From Dermatemys mawii (taxonomy: Eukaryota > Chordata > Testudines > Dermatemydidae): DNA of 64,000 bases. Location: NCBI GenBank assembly GCA_007922305.1, contig ML677351.1, positions 8,235,673 through 8,299,672 on the forward strand. Direction: 5' to 3'. Each line of letters opens with the position of its first letter. Position 1 is the stretch's first letter. A program made the position numbers and the translations under genes. The notes beneath the pieces were generated by a model, which made no database searches, was not told the DNA's origin, and worked only from the letters and a program-made list of their open reading frames with translations. Positions 1-11,030 of the stretch are shown piece by piece.

Positions 1-87
1 GATGTCTCTCTGGGGTTGCCAACTTTCTAATCACACAAAACCAAACATCCTTGCCCTGCCCTATGTCCCGTCCCGACCCCCACTCAC

Positions 88-97
88 NNNNNNNNNN
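88..97. other. Assembly gap (10 N)
   Basis: Ten consecutive N bases. The flanks are C-rich on the left and G-rich on the right, so the gap lies in a GC-rich low-complexity repeat. Confidence 0.99.
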
Positions 98-450
98 TGG
101 GATTGGGGGTGGGGCCAGGGTTGAAACATTTTGGGTATACGAGGAGGCTCCGGGCTGAGGCAGGGGTTGGAATGTGGAAGGGAACCTCTGGGCTTGAGGT
201 GAGGGCTCCAGGGAGGGGCCAGAAATGAGGGGTTCAGTGTGTTGGAGGGGGCTCAGGGCTGGGGATTGGGGTGCAGGAATGGGTGAGACATGTGGGTTTC
301 AGGTGGTGCTGACCTCAGGTGGCTCCTGGAAGCAGTGATGTATTTCTCAGACTCCTAGGCAGAAACACAGCCTGATGGCTCTGCATCCACAGGCACCGCC
401 CCCGCAGCTCTCATTGGCCATGCTGTTGGCCAGAGCTGCCAGGGTCCCTT
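98..450. repeat. GC-rich turtle-type interspersed repeat
   Basis: The segment is built from imperfect G-rich units of the type GGGCTCAGGGCTGGGG, then runs into text around CTCAGGTGGCTCCTGGAAGCAG and GCAGCTCTCATTGGCC that I recognise from dispersed GC-rich repeats in turtle genomes. Composition is much more G-rich than the AT-rich DNA after 580. The exact family and the boundaries are uncertain, and the left part is broken by the N gap. Confidence 0.45.
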
Positions 451-1740
451 TTCGACTGGATCCCTACATCTGAGAGCAGAGCTCCCAGTGTTGTGCATGC
501 AAGGTTTGAACAAACATCATCAGCCACATTCTACCCTCACTTTGTGACAAGAGAACGACCACCAGTAGATGAACACCACACAAGGAAGACTTTGACCTCC
601 AGCGATGTTTCAAATTAAGTTATTTTATGTTTAAAATATTTTGTGCAAAACAAATGTCTAGTTCATAGTAAACAAATGGCAAATTATCTAAAGCATTGTT
701 CATTTAAGTGATTTGTAAAATACATACTAGATCATCAAACAGTATCTCATATATTAAACAGCTGGAAGAGTCTATTGCATTCAAGTATTGCCGTGTACCT
801 TCTTTGTCTCAAATATGGGGCTAAAATTGGGGCCAGAACATGTACCATGGCAAGGATGTAAGGAAAAGAAGACACACACACCTTTACTCATTAGCATGGA
901 CAACACATAAGTCAGCTGAAAATCCTGGCCCTATTGAAATCAAGAACAAAATCCCACTGGTATCAGTAGCGCTGGGATTTCACCCCTAAGTCTAAGCACA
1001 CAAGAGTAAGGGAGTCTGAATATTAATCACAGCAGGTAGACAGGGAGTGGCCAATTAAAACATTTTATAAATCAATTTTCCTACATGAAGTCTATCTGAG
1101 TATTTTGCTGCTCAATAGCTCATGTTCATGCCTCTTCCCTACTGAATATCCCCTAAGAACTTGTCACTAATGGATTGCATTTTTATGTCATCATGATTTA
1201 CAGAGTGCTATAGGGACAATTATATAACTGTTTACTTAAATTCACAACTTCTTGAAGCCCACCACAATTTTTTTGTTATCATAATCTCTAGTGGGCATAT
1301 GTACAGTGAATATATCATGGTATGAAACTGGATATATCTGACTTTGCTTGTCTGACTTGTGACTCACAAAGTCCCTCATGTCTAGCAACTGGGAAACAGC
1401 TGCTGATCCCACACTGAAATTAAGAACATTTGAGCTCTTCTGATTTATGTTAATTCCCATGGGAACAATGCCATGAAAAAATAACATCACTTGTCATCAA
1501 AGACACCATTTCTCTCAGCACTATTAAAAAAAATCTATTTCAAAATATACTGATCTATTTACCACTTCCTCATGGCAAAATGTACGTAATATCTTGATAT
1601 TGGAGAAAACAGAAATCACTAAAACAATATATATTCAGTTAGTGGCAAATGTAGCTGTCTCATCTGTGACCACATAAGGATTATTTTTAACAGAAATGTT
1701 GAAATTTTACTGCATGGTGTTTCTGGAGATTGGGGGAGGG
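450..1740. other. AT-rich non-coding stretch
   Basis: No coding region, repeat family or RNA gene recognised. The only ORFs are short chance frames. Confidence 0.5.
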
Positions 1741-1767
1741 GTGTGTGTGTGTGTGTGTGTGTGTGTG
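1741..1767. repeat. (GT)n microsatellite
   Basis: About 13 uninterrupted GT dinucleotides, directly preceded by a GGGGGAGGG run. Confidence 0.97.
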
Positions 1768-2967
1768 AAAAAGATGAGGTTGTTGTGACCTGTCCTCATG
1801 CATATTCTCCAGAGGCTCTCTGTTGACACCCTACAGGCACTGCACAAGTATCCAAAACTGTTATGTCAGCTAATGGGCTGGAGTAGCCTCCGCAGAGAGA
1901 TTTCACAGCTGTTCTGTGGCTTGGAAAAAATAATTCCTCCCCGATGCTTATTCCAGTCAAAAGGGCCCTGGACTGGGATAACGGGAAAAGAATATAGAGC
2001 TGTATTTGCCATCACTATGAATGACATCTGACTGAGTAATCTATTAGCATGACTGAAATAATTGCTGGCAGTCTGTTAGTAGCCATTATTACAGTGACTG
2101 AATAATTACTGACCTTCTGCTGTATATTTTTATGAAAGCACATATGGTAATTCTTTTCAGTGGACAGAATCATGACACCCAAATATTTTTTAAAGAGTTT
2201 TGGTGTTATTTTAGGGCAGGAGGTTTTTTTTTTCTCCCTCAGAAACACAAATTTTATTTTGAAACTTAAAAAACACCATTTTAAAATGGAGAGCACTACA
2301 CACAAGGGAACTGAAGAGATTCTGCTTCATGATTTAGGCAGGTCGCAGAGAGCACATGCTGGGTAACTCTGCACACTGAGTGCCATGGAGAAATGAAGTC
2401 TCCATGAAGTCTCTCTCTCTACAGGATTTATATAGAGAGAAGGGGGGTGAAGCAAGATCGGGGGAGATATAAGGGCATGACCAACCAGTTTGCAGCTATG
2501 AAGAAACAGTTGCCAGAGTCCTTTGCAGAGGGATAATTCAGAGGCCATGGACACTACAGTAATATCATTGACCATGTCCCTATAATGTTAAAATTGTACA
2601 TGTTGTTGTTTAGTCCAAAGTTTCAGAAAACAATTATTTATAGGATTTCAACTTCAAGCAGTTTGATCTTTTTTAAAGGTACAAAAGCATAAGAAGATAA
2701 GAGAATATTTTTCATTGAAGATATGCCTGTCACGTTACAGCAAACAAATTATTTATTTTTCAAAAAGAGACGAAAAAGGAAGCACTAACCCACGTTATTT
2801 CTTTCCTCATCCTAAATCTGTACATAACCAAGCTAGTGTCTTTATTATCTTATGTAATTGTCACATTTGTTGGCATCTGCAGTGATTGGTTTCATAACAG
2901 AATAAGCAATGCTTAGTGGAAATGTTCTATGAATGGTAACAGTGTATCTAGTGTTTAAGCAACATAT
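1768..2967. other. AT-rich non-coding stretch
   Basis: No gene or recognisable repeat seen. Short homopurine and T-runs occur near 2220-2235. Confidence 0.45.
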
Positions 2968-3225
2968 CAGGGGTAGCCTGGTATACAATTAAAGTGCGGC
3001 TTGTAGAGTGCCCTAGGTCTCTCCCCTATTCTCCACCTACCAGACTGTAGTGGGGGAAACTTGGGACCTCTGCCTTGCAGTGGGTGGTGGGGGAGGGGCT
3101 TCTGCTGGGTGAACCTGCTAGGGTTGAGGCTTCAGCAGGAGTGGGGCTGAAGTTGTGCCCCGGCTCTCAAACTTCTGAAGATTGTCATATGCAGCTCATA
3201 GGGTCTGTAAATTTGGCCACCCCTG
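2968..3225. mobile_element. hAT-like non-autonomous DNA transposon
   Basis: The left end reads CAGGGGTAGCC and the right end GGCCACCCCTG, an imperfect terminal inverted repeat of the CAGGGGT type that is common on vertebrate hAT elements. The interior is GC-rich and has no ORF. The 8-base flanks (CAACATAT left, AAATATAC right) do not form a clear duplication, so insertion-site evidence is weak. Confidence 0.6.
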
Positions 3226-3994
3226 AAATATACCAACACCATCAATGGTAATGGCTCTGAGGGAGCCCTTACAGTACAAGATTTTATTTTGGCAATTTGA
3301 TTATTAATCGTTTATGCAACATACAAATGTGTTAGACTGTATAAAGATCCACATACCAATAGAGCTGTAAGATTATGTCTATAAATGCTGCAGTATTCTG
3401 CATCTTTTTACGTGCTCTCAATTCCAAAACCCCTGTGCTGCTCTGAGAATATTTCAGGGATAAACTTAACTGTGTCCAACTTCTGACATGTTTGATTGGT
3501 ATGACTTGAAAAGATGCCTTTGACTCCTCTATAGAGGTAGCAGGCAAAGATGTCCTCTTTCTGAGATCTTCTTTGGAGCCATTTGCATAGAGAATTAAGA
3601 AAAATACAGACATCAAAGGGACTGTGAGGAGGGCAGGGGAGCAGGAGGCACCACTTTATGCAGATGTTTTATTAATGATTGCCAATCCAATTGTCTCCTT
3701 CCCCAATGTGCTAAAGGAGATTAAAGACTTTAGTACCATTTTGGGATTTAAAGTAAATTATGCAGATAAATTATGGGAATTGAACTTGAGGCATGTTCCA
3801 GTTTTCTTTTCTTGCAAAATACAAACATAAATTAGAAAGGAAAATGAAATGGTTATCAGCAAAGCTAAATACTACAAAAATGAAACACTGGACCTGTTTA
3901 AAAAGTGGCTGTATCTTCTGAGGAGGAGGGTGATCCTGTGGCTAAAGAACAGGATGGGGACTCAGCAGATGAAGATGGAATGGGATGAGCTTGA
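3226..3994. other. Non-coding stretch
   Basis: No gene or repeat family recognised. The short frames do not resemble known proteins. Confidence 0.4.
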
Positions 3995-4165
3995 GAGGAA
4001 GGATGGCTCAAAGATTGGACCACTAACCAGGTTCTTGGCTCAGATCCCTGCTCTTCCACAGGCTTCTTGTGTGACCTCAGAGAAATCACTGAATCTCTCT
4101 GTATGTCAGTTCCCATCTGTCATATGGGGTGGTGTTAGTAGTGAGTTGATAGGGAGTTGCTCAGA
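3995..4165 (+). repeat. MIR-like SINE, first of two
   Basis: It contains the MIR core pattern: a phrase like TGTGTGACCTCAGAGAAATC followed by CTGAATCTCTCTGT, CAGTTCCCATCTGT and a TATGGGG segment. This matches the tRNA-derived CORE-SINE family spread through amniotes. It is strongly diverged, so it is an old insertion. Confidence 0.65.
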
Positions 4166-4199
4166 TATTATACCAATGGGGGCCAGATAAGTACCGTAC

Positions 4200-4388
4200 A
4201 AAGACTGATCTGACTTCAATTTCCAGCTCTGTCATAGCCATCTTGTGTGATCTTGGGAAAGTCATTCAATATCTGTGTCTCAGTTTCCACATCATAACAT
4301 GGGGATTGGGAGGTTTCGTTCACTAATGTCTGTAAGTGACTAGAGATCCTTAGATGGGAAACACTATGTTGGTACAATGCATTATTAT
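4200..4388 (+). repeat. MIR-like SINE, second of two
   Basis: The order of motifs is CTCTGTCATAGCC, TGTGTGATCTTGGGAAAGTC, ATCTGTGTCTCAGTTTCC and CATGGGGATTGGG, the same order as in the MIR core. It lies in the same orientation only about 35 bp after the previous MIR-like copy. The 165-codon minus-strand frame that overlaps it is a chance ORF. Confidence 0.75.
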
Positions 4389-6047
4389 TACATTTAAATT
4401 CAAGAAAGGATCTTGCAATAAGGAGGGTTACAAATAAACATCCATGCATTTCCCTCACATTGCAGACAGGAGCGGAGCCTGAGCCTGCAGAGTAGAGGAG
4501 AAGAGTTCTGTCTTCGTGGCAAAACTCTCTTTCCTCTGATGCTACAGAAGCCTGTCTGTAGGGATTCCATGGAGCTCTAATTCCACAAAGGAACAGGGGA
4601 CTACACTGACACCCATCCCACCATGTATGGGAAAACAACAGTATTCTGTTCATTTCCATTTGTCCCCCATTCACTGAGCAGCCTGGGGAAAGGGAGGTGG
4701 GGGAGTTTTTCAAGGTTTGCAGTGGGCATGGTCAAGGTTTCAAGTAGGCATGGTCCCACACTCTAAAGAATCCTCTAATCATGCAGATCTTGTCTGATAC
4801 ACAGGCTTCTCCTGTTTTTCCCATCGGGAGTGCTTCTCCTGTTTTCCCCCGAAGAACTCTTAGGAAACGGAGTTTCATCTCATGATGTTTCATCTTCCCA
4901 TTATGGGCTATTCTTAAATCCCTCAAATATACTTATGTTTGAGAGACATTCTGCATTTTATCTAAATCTGGCTGCCTTTTCCACTGCAACATTAAGGCAG
5001 GTGATATTTCACACACCAGAAGAAGCAGTCAGAATTTTCTCTATTAGCTGATTAGCTAATGAGTGCACAAGCCACTGGAAAAGCTGTGTATCAAGTCCAT
5101 TTCAGTAGTTAGTCCACAAGGAGGATAATAATTACTCATGTGTTATAGGTCTGTGCTGAGGATTTGAAAGTCCAGGGTTCAAACTCTGTTAACAGCACAT
5201 TTTCATATCCTTATGGTTGCATATTACGGAATTAGTTTTTCTACTCTCTCATTTAAAACAAAAGATCTATTAGTTCAAACACTGAGAAAAATCATTAAAG
5301 CAGGTTTCATAGATTAAAAAGAATTGTAATTTGTCAATTATGGCATGATGCACAACAAAACAGATGTGTTCCACTTTTCTATCATTTGTCACTCAGTTTG
5401 ATGGCTTGTGTCACACACTGGCAGATGTGAAGGATGAGATGAAGGGTTGTTTTTAGAAAAAAGGATAATGAGGCCTAAATTAGGACCATATTTTTAATAT
5501 GTATTTCTATTTATATACATTATTACTCTGGGGATGATATGTACATCGACTGTCTCCTTGGGGGCCAAGGAAAACTAGATTCTGAGTGTGTAGCCAGTAC
5601 ACTTACTTCAAGGGCTTCTTAAAGCGTACTACTCAGACAAATCCTTTTGCTGGCTGCAATGGAACTGTGGGGTGGGGGAGGAAGCCAATATGCAGCAGCA
5701 TGTTGCTGTTCATCTTTTCTTGAATTATGACATTAGAGTGGCTAAATACAAAAGGGTATTATCAGAGCGAAATGAGTGAGGAAAAACAAGCCTGATGCTT
5801 GCAGATAATGCTAACATAAGGAATGCAAATTCAGAAATGGATTCATAGGTCTGCTTCCTAAGCCAATGTGGTCAAAACACAGTGAAGCACTTTTTATTCG
5901 GGGGGGAGATGCCAGATTTACCATAGGCCCAAAATATGCAGTACATTAGATTCAGTGGGAAACACATTTATTGTGAAGTTCAAAGAGTAAAACATCTAAA
6001 TCTTACAACTTCATGCAGCAGGAATTGAGTCTCTATCTCTCCCTCTT
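4389..6047. other. Non-coding stretch without recognised repeats
   Basis: No gene seen. The part around 5260-5450 lacks any repeat signature and could be unique sequence. Confidence 0.4.
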
Positions 6048-6078
<31 letters not shown>

Positions 6079-6079
6079 T
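6048..6079. repeat. (CT)n/(CA)n compound microsatellite
   Basis: About ten CT units run directly into six CA units. The minus-strand frame across it encodes an RE-repeat only because of the microsatellite. Confidence 0.95.
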
Positions 6080-7372
6080 AGAGCAATGTAATAATGTGCA
6101 TATTCTTGCTCTTTGCTTGTACGCTGCAGGATACCACTCAAAAAAGATGACAATGAACAGCAAGTAGAGAGAGAAGCAAATGTACATTACACGTGGGTTA
6201 TTTATTTTCATAATGAATGAAAGGAAAGGGCCAGACAGAATTCTAGGAAATGAATTCTAGAACAGGAGCCAAACATTAAACAAGTATTAGTGATTAATCT
6301 AAGCATTCAAAATGCTTTCTTTTAAGAGACATCTTCTCTCCCCTTTCCATTTGTATTGTTGGCTCACAGATAGCTTAAGCAGAAGTATAGTAGTAATAGT
6401 TAAAAATTATGTGGTCTCCTTTTAAACTTTTGCTATAATTTGGCCTGTGTCTGTGACAAGGAAGTTGAGTGTTACTAACATGATTAGGGGAGTTTGCATT
6501 CTTCTGCTATCAGGATCTGTTGAAAGTGAGATAACTACTTGTTTTAATGATTTATGGCCTGGGTTTAACAACATTGCAAACCCAGCTAAATTTTATTCAA
6601 ATAAAAAGAGAAGAGGGCATGACCTCTCTTGATTAACCTGGAGAGCTTAGGTACAAAGTAATTCACTTTTTTAATAAAAGAAAATGCCTTACCTCTGGAA
6701 CATAAAAGCCTGTTTGAATGGCTGTTACGTGGATGTGCTTGAATGTGGGGATGGGGCAGCATGAGCTGGGCTCGGGAGAACAGGCACCACAATCTTAAAA
6801 GCCAATGCAGCTGCCTACACAGCTGTGGTTTTGGAGAAGGAATTGCCTCCCCAGGACAGAATCCCTCCTGAACTCTCCGCAGGATGTTACCACCACTACC
6901 AATACCACTATTCAGGTCAAGGCTTGTAATTTATTTTTAAAGTTAGTCAGTGTTAAAATGTTCACTTTTCCTTCAAGAAGAAAAGAGAAAAAAGCAAAGA
7001 ATATTTTTGCATGTGCTCCCTCATTTTTCATGGCAGATTTTAAATGAATTTCAACAAGCATGGATTACCACACATTTTTCTCTGCATCGTCCAAATCTTC
7101 CATTTCATATGCAGAGGGAATATATTAAATTGTGAGTGTAGCTTAATTTTTCAATCTTTTACTAGTCATGCCATCCCAGATTAGCTATTACAATAATATT
7201 TATGATTCCACTGTTACTCAGTACTAGTTACTATCGTGGAAGCAAAGTAATTTTACTTCTGCTTCCACTATTCCCCAGTGAACAGGCCAGTCACATCTAA
7301 CTGAAGACATTAATCCCAGATGTTTTTGCTGACACTGAAATAAAGCACATTTCATAGAAATGAAGTAATACA
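6080..7372. other. AT-rich non-coding stretch
   Basis: No gene or recognised repeat. Short frames show no similarity I can identify. Confidence 0.4.
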
Positions 7373-9341
7373 GAGGAAGCATAAACATTGCCAAATTAAA
7401 TGTAAAACTATAATAAGAAAAGCCAAAAAGAAGTTTGAAGAACAGCTAGCCAAAAACTCAAAAGATAATAGCAAAATGTTTTTTAAGTACGTCAGAAGCA
7501 GGAAGCCTACTAAACAACCAGTGGGGCCTTTGGACGACTGAGATACAAAAGGAGCATTTAAAAGATGATAAAGTCATTGTGGAGAAACCAAATGAATTCT
7601 TTGCTTCAGTCTTCATGACTGAGGATGATTCCCAAACCTGAGCCATCTTTTGTAGGTGACAAATCTGAGAAATTGTCACAGGTTGAAGTGTCACTAGAGG
7701 AGATTTTGGAATTAATTGATAAATTTAACTGTAGTCACTGGGACCAGATGGCATTCACCCAAGAGCATTTACAATTTCAAATGTAAAATTGTGGAACTAT
7801 TAACTATGGTTTATAATCTGTCCTTTAAATCAGCTTCTGTACCCAACGACTAGAAGACAGCTAATGTAACACCAATATTTTAAAGGGGCTCTAGAGGTGA
7901 TCCTGGTAATTACAGATCGGTAAGTCTAATGTCAGTACGGGCAAATTAGTAAAGAATAAAATTGTCAGGCACATAGAAGAACATAAATTGTTGGAAAAAA
8001 ATCAACATGGTTTCTGTAAAGGGAAATCATGTCTTACTAATTTATTAGAGTTCTTTGAAGGGGTCAACAAATGTGGACAAGGGGGATCCAATGGACACAG
8101 TGTACTTAGATTTCCAGAAAGCCTTTGACAAGGTCCCTCACCAAAGTTGTCATGGGATAAGTAAAGTTAAGTTGTCATGGGATAGGGGAGAAAATCCTTT
8201 CATGGACTGAGAACTGGTTAAAAGACAGGGAACAAAGGGCAAATTTTCAGAATGGAGAGGGGTAACTTGTGGTGTTCCCCAAGGGTCAGTCCTAGGACCA
8301 ATCCTATTCAACTTATTCATAAATGATTTGGAGAAAGGGGTAAACTGCGAAGTGGCAAAGTTTGCATATGATACTAAACTGCTCAAGATAATTAAGACCA
8401 AAGCAGACTGTGAAAAACTAAGTAATTGGGCAACAAAATGGCAAATGAAATTTAATGTGGATAAATGTAAAGTAATGTACATTGGAAAAAATAACTCCAA
8501 CTATACTTACAATATGATGGGGGCTAATTTAGCTACAACTAATCAGGAAAAAGATCTTGAAGTCATTGTGGAGAGTTCTCTAAAGACATCCATGCAGTGT
8601 GCAGCGGCAGTCAAAAAAAGCAAAGAGGATATTAGGAATCATTGAAAAGGGATAGAGAATAAGACGGAGAATATCTTACTGTTCTTATAAAAATCCATGG
8701 TGCACCCACATCTTGAATACTGCATACAGATGTGGTTGTCTCATGTCAAAAAAGATATACTGGCATTAGAAAAGGTTCAGAGAAGGACAACTAAAATGAT
8801 TAGGGATTTGGAACAAGTCCCATATGAAGAGAGATTAAAGAGGCTTAGAAAAGAGGAGACTAAGGGAGGATGTGATAGAGGTATATAACATCATGAGTGC
8901 TGTGGAGAAAGTGAATAAGGAAAAGTTATTTACTTGTTCCCATAATAGAAGAACTACGGGCCACCAAAATGAAATTAATGAGCAGCAGGTTTAAAACAAA
9001 TAAAAGGAAGTTCTTCTTCACACAGCACACAGTCAATCTGTGGAACTCCTTGCCTGAGGAGGTTGTGAAGGCTAGGACTATAACGGGATTTAAAAGAGAA
9101 CTGGATACATTCATGAAGGTTAAGTCCATTAATGCCTATTAGACAAGATGGGTAAGGAATGGTGTCCCTAGCCTCAGTTTGTCATGGTGATGGATGGCAG
9201 GAAAGAGATCACTTGATCGTTACCTGTTAGGTTCACTCACTCTGGGGGCACCTGACATTGGCAACTGTCGGTAGACAGGATATTGGGCTGGATGGACCTT
9301 TGGTCTGACCCAGTATGGCCATTCTTATGTTCTTATGTTAA
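7373..9341 (+). mobile_element. CR1 LINE, 5'-truncated, reverse transcriptase remnant
   Basis: This is a decayed CR1 non-LTR retrotransposon on the plus strand, cut short at its 5' end so that the endonuclease is missing. Conceptual reading gives reverse transcriptase landmarks in order: a VPQGSVLGP-type block near 8270, LFINDLEKG near 8310, then FAYDTKL near 8362 where CR1 enzymes carry FADDTKL. The first catalytic aspartate has therefore become tyrosine. Thumb and connection motifs YEERLKRL (near 8825) and LWNSLPEEV (near 9040) follow, in shifting frames. The 3' end reads GGATGGACCTTTGGTCTGAC followed by two TTCTTATG units, the typical CR1 tail. Frameshifts and stops run throughout, so it is not functional. 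Confidence 0.93.
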
Positions 9342-9489
9342 GCTTTTTGAAAAGTAAAAATATTTTAAGATTCCTCCATTCTTTCATTTATTCACCAGGG
9401 CCATCCCATTTAATGGTCCTAGATTTTGGCAAACATTCCTGTGGATGAATAGCATTGGATAGATGTGACTTCTTACAGACGCTGTTTAC

Positions 9490-9716
9490 TATGTTCCAAG
9501 TATCAGAGAGGTAGCTGTGTTAGTCTGGATCTGCAGAAGCGACAAAGAGTCATGTGGCACCTTAAAGACTAACAAAAGTGTTCAAGCATAAGCTTTTGTG
9601 AGCTAATACCCACTTTGTGGGATGCATCCAATGAAGTGGGTATTAGCCCATGAAAGCTTATGCTTCAACACTTTTGTTTAAGGTGCCACAGGACTCTTTG
9701 TCGGTTATGTTCCAAG
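9490..9716. mobile_element. Fold-back repeat flanked by 11-bp target duplication
   Basis: The element (9501-9705) is flanked on both sides by TATGTTCCAAG (9490-9500 and 9706-9716). Its left arm contains GACAAAGAGTCATGTGGCAC and AGCATAAGCTTTTGTGAGC. After a centre near GGATGCATCC the same text returns as the reverse complement (GCTTATGCTTCAACAC, GGTGCCACAGGACTCTTTGTC). The repeat body is a common turtle interspersed repeat. A related copy lies at 41946-42071. An 11-bp duplication is longer than DNA transposons usually make and resembles LINE-mediated insertion. Confidence 0.8.
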
Positions 9717-9998
9717 TGTTGGCCAATGGGGGTGGTCGGCAAGTTATGCAATGTAATCCTATCCTGATCTATCCTTATGGCTTTAGAATGCTGCCCTTGC
9801 AACACTCCTGGCCACAGCTGTCTGACAGAGAATTGCTGTTAGATTACCAGGCTAGTTCACATGCAGCAATGTCACTTCCTAGTCACATAGACATTATCCT
9901 ATACCGTAAATCGCAGGATGTGTAGTTCTCCGAAGTGCTGCATACCACCAATTCCTGCTGAAGCTCGACTGGAAGGTGCTCCCCACCACACAGGTAGT
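9717..9998. other. Non-coding spacer
   Basis: No repeat or gene recognised between the two flanking elements. Confidence 0.4.
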
Positions 9999-10141
9999 GC
10001 TCAGCACAGGGGCTGGAACAAGAGGTGCTAATGAACCCCCTGGCTTGAAGTGGTTTTATCATATACTGGATTTACAGTTTGGTTCACTGGCTCTCAGCAT
10101 CCCCACTATAAAAATTGTTCCAGTACCCCAGGCGCTCAGCA
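9999..10141. mobile_element. Miniature DNA transposon, GGTGCTGGAAC family (copy 1)
   Basis: The ends are inverted: GGGGCTGGAACAA on the left and TTGTTCCAGTACCCC on the right. The direct repeat GCTCAGCA occurs at 9999-10006 and 10134-10141, as expected for an 8-bp hAT duplication with a small slip at the ends. The interior phrase CCCCTGGCTTGAAGTGG is shared with the copy at 16897-17020, which confirms a dispersed family. Confidence 0.75.
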
Positions 10142-10973
10142 GCATTCAGGCTAGGACCCAGACTTGAATACCAAGTTAGTTTCATTAAATCAGAAAAGAT
10201 ATTATATAGGCAATGTTCAGATGTTTTTCACATCAATCAGGGTCTTCAACCTGTAGTTTAAAATTGTACTCTAATCATGGAGGTGAGACAAACCATAGTG
10301 AAAGGTAATGAGAAAAGCAAATGTTACGTCCTATCAGCCCATACAAAACATTGATGATAACTCATGTGGACAAAAAATAATGTTGACGTTTATCAGCACT
10401 TAACACAGGCACACGCTGAATAATTAGGAATCACTGTAGTTGACAGACTAAAATTTTGTGTCAACAGCAGGGGTCAGTTTCACTGCAATCTTAATCCAGG
10501 TCACAATGAAATAGATTGCAAAAGTGTGTTTCTAAACTATATAATTTAATATGCAGCTACAAAACTCTAAGTTTTTTTTCCTGGTGAACAGTGAAACAGG
10601 AGACATATGTAAGATGCAAATGAGAGTGGGGAAAATAAGGACATGGACACAACTCAGGCTTCCAGTGATTAGGATGCAAATTAAGAAGAGAATGAAACAT
10701 TTATTGTGAAACACTAGAAAAGTGTTTACATGCAGACACTGTTCATGGTTGGATTGTACCTCATTTTAAAAACATGAACGTTTAGTAGGAGGCAAGATTG
10801 CCAAATCCGTAAATCAGAAAAACATTGCAAATGAATAGGCTCTAGAATGCAAAACTTTGTAGGAGATAGGGGGTTCTTTTACATGACAAGGTGAAAAGAA
10901 AATGTGTTTCATTCTTTTAAAAACTGAATGTAAAACAATGGAACTTGCTCAACCTTTTAGAAAATACTATAAA
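10142..10973. other. AT-rich non-coding stretch
   Basis: No gene or repeat recognised. Confidence 0.4.
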
Positions 10974-11030
10974 TTGTGGGTGTGTGTGGGTGTGTGGGGG
11001 TGTGTGTGGGGGGGTGTGTGTGAGAGAGAA
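10974..11030. repeat. Imperfect (GT)n/(GGGTGT)n tract
   Basis: GT repeats interrupted by G-runs, ending in a short GA run. Confidence 0.93.

Noticed and set aside
4216..4713. 165-codon minus-strand ORF
   Set aside because: Overlaps a MIR-like SINE antisense and shows no recognisable domain; probably a chance frame.
5170..5200. GGTTCAAACTC resembling a tRNA B box
   Set aside because: No matching A box or clover-leaf arms around it.
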